From Gammaproteobacteria bacterium (GTDB lineage: Bacteria; Pseudomonadota; Gammaproteobacteria; Pseudomonadales; Pseudohongiellaceae), in contig PALV01000002.1 in NCBI GenBank assembly GCA_002706685.1, positions 124,001 through 188,000 on the forward strand: a stretch of 64,000 nucleotides of DNA, read 5' to 3'. A program made the translations under genes and the position numbers. The first letter of the stretch is position 1, and each line of letters begins with the position of its first letter. Below, in pieces: positions 62,152 to 64,000 of the stretch. The notes below the pieces were generated by a model. The model did not search any database and was not told where the DNA came from. It was given only the letters and a program-made list of their open reading frames with translations.

Positions 62152-63409
62152 TGAGTCCTCCGTTGTCGGTATTGCGATTGACCGCTCTGGTTTCACTGAT
62201 GATTTCGCCGTCTGCCAGTCGGGTTGTCAGCATGTCCCCCACAGAAACTGCTGCGACACTGGTGATCAGCGACCCGTCGTCCCGACGCGTGATGCTATAG
62301 CCTCTTTGCAGGGTCTGCAATGGACTGATGGCGTCCAGATTGCGCGCCAGCATGTGCAGCGAGGTACGCTTTTGCTGCAGCAGTCGATTGATCGAGCGGC
62401 CCAGACGCTGCTCGAGCTGATCCAGACGCTGCGCCTGGTCCTGCAGGCGCCGCCCGGGGTGCTGCAGACGTCGTTGCAGCCATTCCAGTTGCTGCTGGCG
62501 CTGGCTCATTTGCCCCTGCATGGTCCGCACCAGGCGGGACTGAAGATTCTGTAAGCGCTGCAGCAGCGCCTGCTGGTCAGGGCTGAGCAGCTCGGCCGCG
62601 GCCGATGGTGTCGGTGCGCGCACGTCAGCAACAAAGTCAGCAATACTGACATCGGTTTCGTGGCCAACGGCGCTGACCACGGGCAGCTCGCTGCTGGCTA
62701 TCGCTCTTGCCACCGCTTCGTCATTAAACGCCTGCAGATCTTCCAGTGATCCGCCGCCACGTGCCAGCGTAATTACATCCAGACCCAGCTCATCGGCCAG
62801 CCGGTTTGCGTGTGCGAGTGCCTTGATGATGGCAGCAGGGGCGTCCTGGCCCTGCACGGGGACAGGGAATACGGTCACCTTCATGGCCGGGTAGCGACGC
62901 TGAAACACGCTGAGAATATCGCGGATGACAGCACCGGTAGGGGAGGTGATGACGGCAACGTGACGACAGGGTTCTGGCAGCGGACGTTTGCGGGCGCTGT
63001 CGAACAGGCCTTCCGCGTTGAGTTTGGCTTTGAGGGCATCAAAGGCTTTTTGCAGGGCGCCGGCCCCGGCATCCTGCAGTGACTCCAGAATCAACTGATA
63101 GTCACCACGCCCCTCGTACAGACTGACCTTGCCCTTGACGATGACCTGCATGCCATTGCTCGGCCGGAAGCGCACGCCGATATTGCGGTTGCGAAACATG
63201 GCACAGCGCACCTGGGCCTGGCCATCTTTAAGCGTAAGATACCAGTGTCCGGATGACGGCACTGACAGATTGGAGATTTCGCCTTCGACCATGACGGCCG
63301 GGAAACAGTCTTCCAGCAGGCCGCGCGCCAGCCGGTTCAGGGTGCTGACACTGAGCACGGTGTTGTCCAGGGAAGCGGTCGGGGAGGCGTCAAAAGAGTC
63401 ATTGATCAT
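62144..63409 (-). CDS. xseA: Exonuclease VII large subunit
   Basis: Catalytic subunit of the single-strand-specific exonuclease used in repair; 421 residues. N-terminal OB fold (VEGEISNLSVPSSGHWYLTL), catalytic core (ITSPTGAVIRDILSVFQRR, TLARGGGSLEDLQAFNDE, VVSAVGHETDVSIADFVAD) and a long C-terminal coiled coil (about 290-380) that binds XseB. Divergent from guaB as in E. coli. XseB is not in the window. Confidence 0.96.
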   Translation of the reverse strand: MINDSFDASPTASLDNTVLSVSTLNRLARGLLEDCFPAVMVEGEISNLSVPSSGHWYLTLKDGQAQVRCAMFRNRNIGVRFRPSNGMQVIVKGKVSLYEGRGDYQLILESLQDAGAGALQKAFDALKAKLNAEGLFDSARKRPLPEPCRHVAVITSPTGAVIRDILSVFQRRYPAMKVTVFPVPVQGQDAPAAIIKALAHANRLADELGLDVITLARGGGSLEDLQAFNDEAVARAIASSELPVVSAVGHETDVSIADFVADVRAPTPSAAAELLSPDQQALLQRLQNLQSRLVRTMQGQMSQRQQQLEWLQRRLQHPGRRLQDQAQRLDQLEQRLGRSINRLLQQKRTSLHMLARNLDAISPLQTLQRGYSITRRDDGSLITSVAAVSVGDMLTTRLADGEIISETRAVNRNTDNGGLNE

Positions 63410-63417
63410 TACCGCAG

Positions 63418-63446
63418 TTTACCTCAGGGACTGTGATCTGTATAAT
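63418..63446 (+). promoter_or_regulatory. guaB promoter
   Basis: -35-like TTTACC (63418-63423) and a perfect -10 TATAAT (63441-63446), 17 nt apart, 28 nt before the guaB start. The stretch lies in the 64-nt gap between the divergent xseA and guaB. Confidence 0.65.
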
Positions 63447-63473
63447 CGCGTTTTTGTGGATAGGTGAAAACTT

Positions 63474-64000
63474 ATGTTACGCATTGCTGAAGAAGCGCTG
63501 ACATTCGACGATGTACTGCTTCTGCCCGCCCACTCCTCTGTGCTCCCCAAATCGGTCAGTCTGAAAACACGATTGACGGCCAATATCGCACTGAACATTC
63601 CCCTGATGTCGGCGGCCATGGATACCGTGACCGAGGCCCGTCTGGCTATTGCCATGGCGCAGGAAGGTGGCATTGGTGTGATTCACAAGAACATGAGCAT
63701 CGAGCAACAGGCCCGCGAAGTGAAGCAGGTCAAGAAGTTCGAGAGCGGCGTGGTCAAGGATCCGATTACCATTGCACCTGACGCCTCCATCAACGACCTG
63801 ATTGCCCTGATGCGTGAGAATGACATCTCCGGCATGCCGGTCGTTACAGGGCGTCAGCTGGTGGGTATTGTCACCAGCCGTGATGTCCGGTTCGAGTCGA
63901 ATCTGGAAGCGCGTGTTGACTCCATCATGACACCCAAGCCCAGTCTGGTGACAGTGAAGGAAGATGCCAGCCATGATCAGATCAAGGAGCTGCTGCATCA
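63474..64000 (+). CDS. guaB: IMP dehydrogenase, N-terminal part (runs off right edge)
   Basis: Oxidises IMP to XMP, the first committed step of GMP synthesis. The visible 175 residues start [20 protein letters not shown], have [20 protein letters not shown] and [11 protein letters not shown] from the barrel, then the first CBS domain ([23 protein letters not shown]). The catalytic loop lies beyond position 64000. AGG precedes ATG 63474. Confidence 0.97.
   Translation, partial: MLRIAEEALTFDDVLLLPAHSSVLPKSVSLKTRLTANIALNIPLMSAAMDTVTEARLAIAMAQEGGIGVIHKNMSIEQQAREVKQVKKFESGVVKDPITIAPDASINDLIALMRENDISGMPVVTGRQLVGIVTSRDVRFESNLEARVDSIMTPKPSLVTVKEDASHDQIKELLH

Noticed and set aside
1..64000. CRISPR array, prophage, IS elements, toxin-antitoxin or other defence system
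   Set aside because: No tandem spaced repeats, transposase, phage structural gene or known defence-family motif was recognised in any gene.

Overview
The window reads as chromosomal DNA of a free-living gammaproteobacterium with mid-50s % GC by eye. The strongest evidence is the block ndk-rlmN-rodZ-ispG-hisS-yfgM-bamB-der (47.1-55.6 kb), which keeps the order known from Escherichia and Pseudomonas, and the divergent xseA/guaB pair at the right edge. An Anr/FNR-controlled cbb3 oxidase, a large TonB-dependent receptor, a DASH cryptochrome and many exported metallohydrolases suggest an aerobic to microaerobic heterotroph that scavenges peptides, probably aquatic. I cannot name the genus from sequence alone. 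No IS element, prophage, CRISPR array or rRNA was seen; there is one tRNA (Leu-CAA).

Layout. 0-8 kb: 5' part of a Leptospira-type citramalate synthase gene, leuB, a small membrane protein gene absent from ordinary ORF lists, a DASH cryptochrome, a membrane-anchored cytochrome c, and a Tat-exported aldo/keto reductase, followed by a DUF938-MAPEG pair and a HAD phosphatase. 8-20 kb: a run of mostly exported hydrolases (M20D amidohydrolase, VanX-like dipeptidase, three amidohydrolase-superfamily proteins, a DUF885 metallopeptidase-like protein) with a thioesterase, a glycosyltransferase and an EEP-domain protein between them. 20.9-24.7 kb: a Yip1-like gene plus ccoNOQP behind a consensus-like Anr/FNR promoter. 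24.8-33 kb: an MscS-type channel, a PadR/HAAS pair with a duplicated operator, and a TonB receptor coupled to a Tat-exported protein. 33-38.7 kb: yaeQ, a crotonase, tRNA-Leu, queA, mdh and a LytS/LytTR two-component pair. 38.8-41.4 kb: an Lrp-family regulator divergent from leuA, with a palindrome and a hairpin-rich leader between them. 41.5-44.4 kb: a sigma/anti-sigma/coiled-coil operon and a small zinc-ribbon protein. 44.4-64 kb: a PHP nuclease, iscR-iscS, the conserved ndk-der block, a six-gene insertion between der and xseA, then xseA and the start of guaB.

How the parts connect. LeuA, LeuB, the CimA-like enzyme and the Lrp-type regulator belong to branched-chain amino acid synthesis, possibly with a pyruvate route to isoleucine. 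The cbb3 operon lacks its usual maturation genes nearby. The most unusual locus is iscRS: an IscR-type promoter and a complete IscR are present, but iscU, iscA, hscBA and fdx are missing, and IscS ends without the C-terminal tail that in E. coli takes part in IscU docking. All functional calls rest on motif recognition and gene context; no database search was run.
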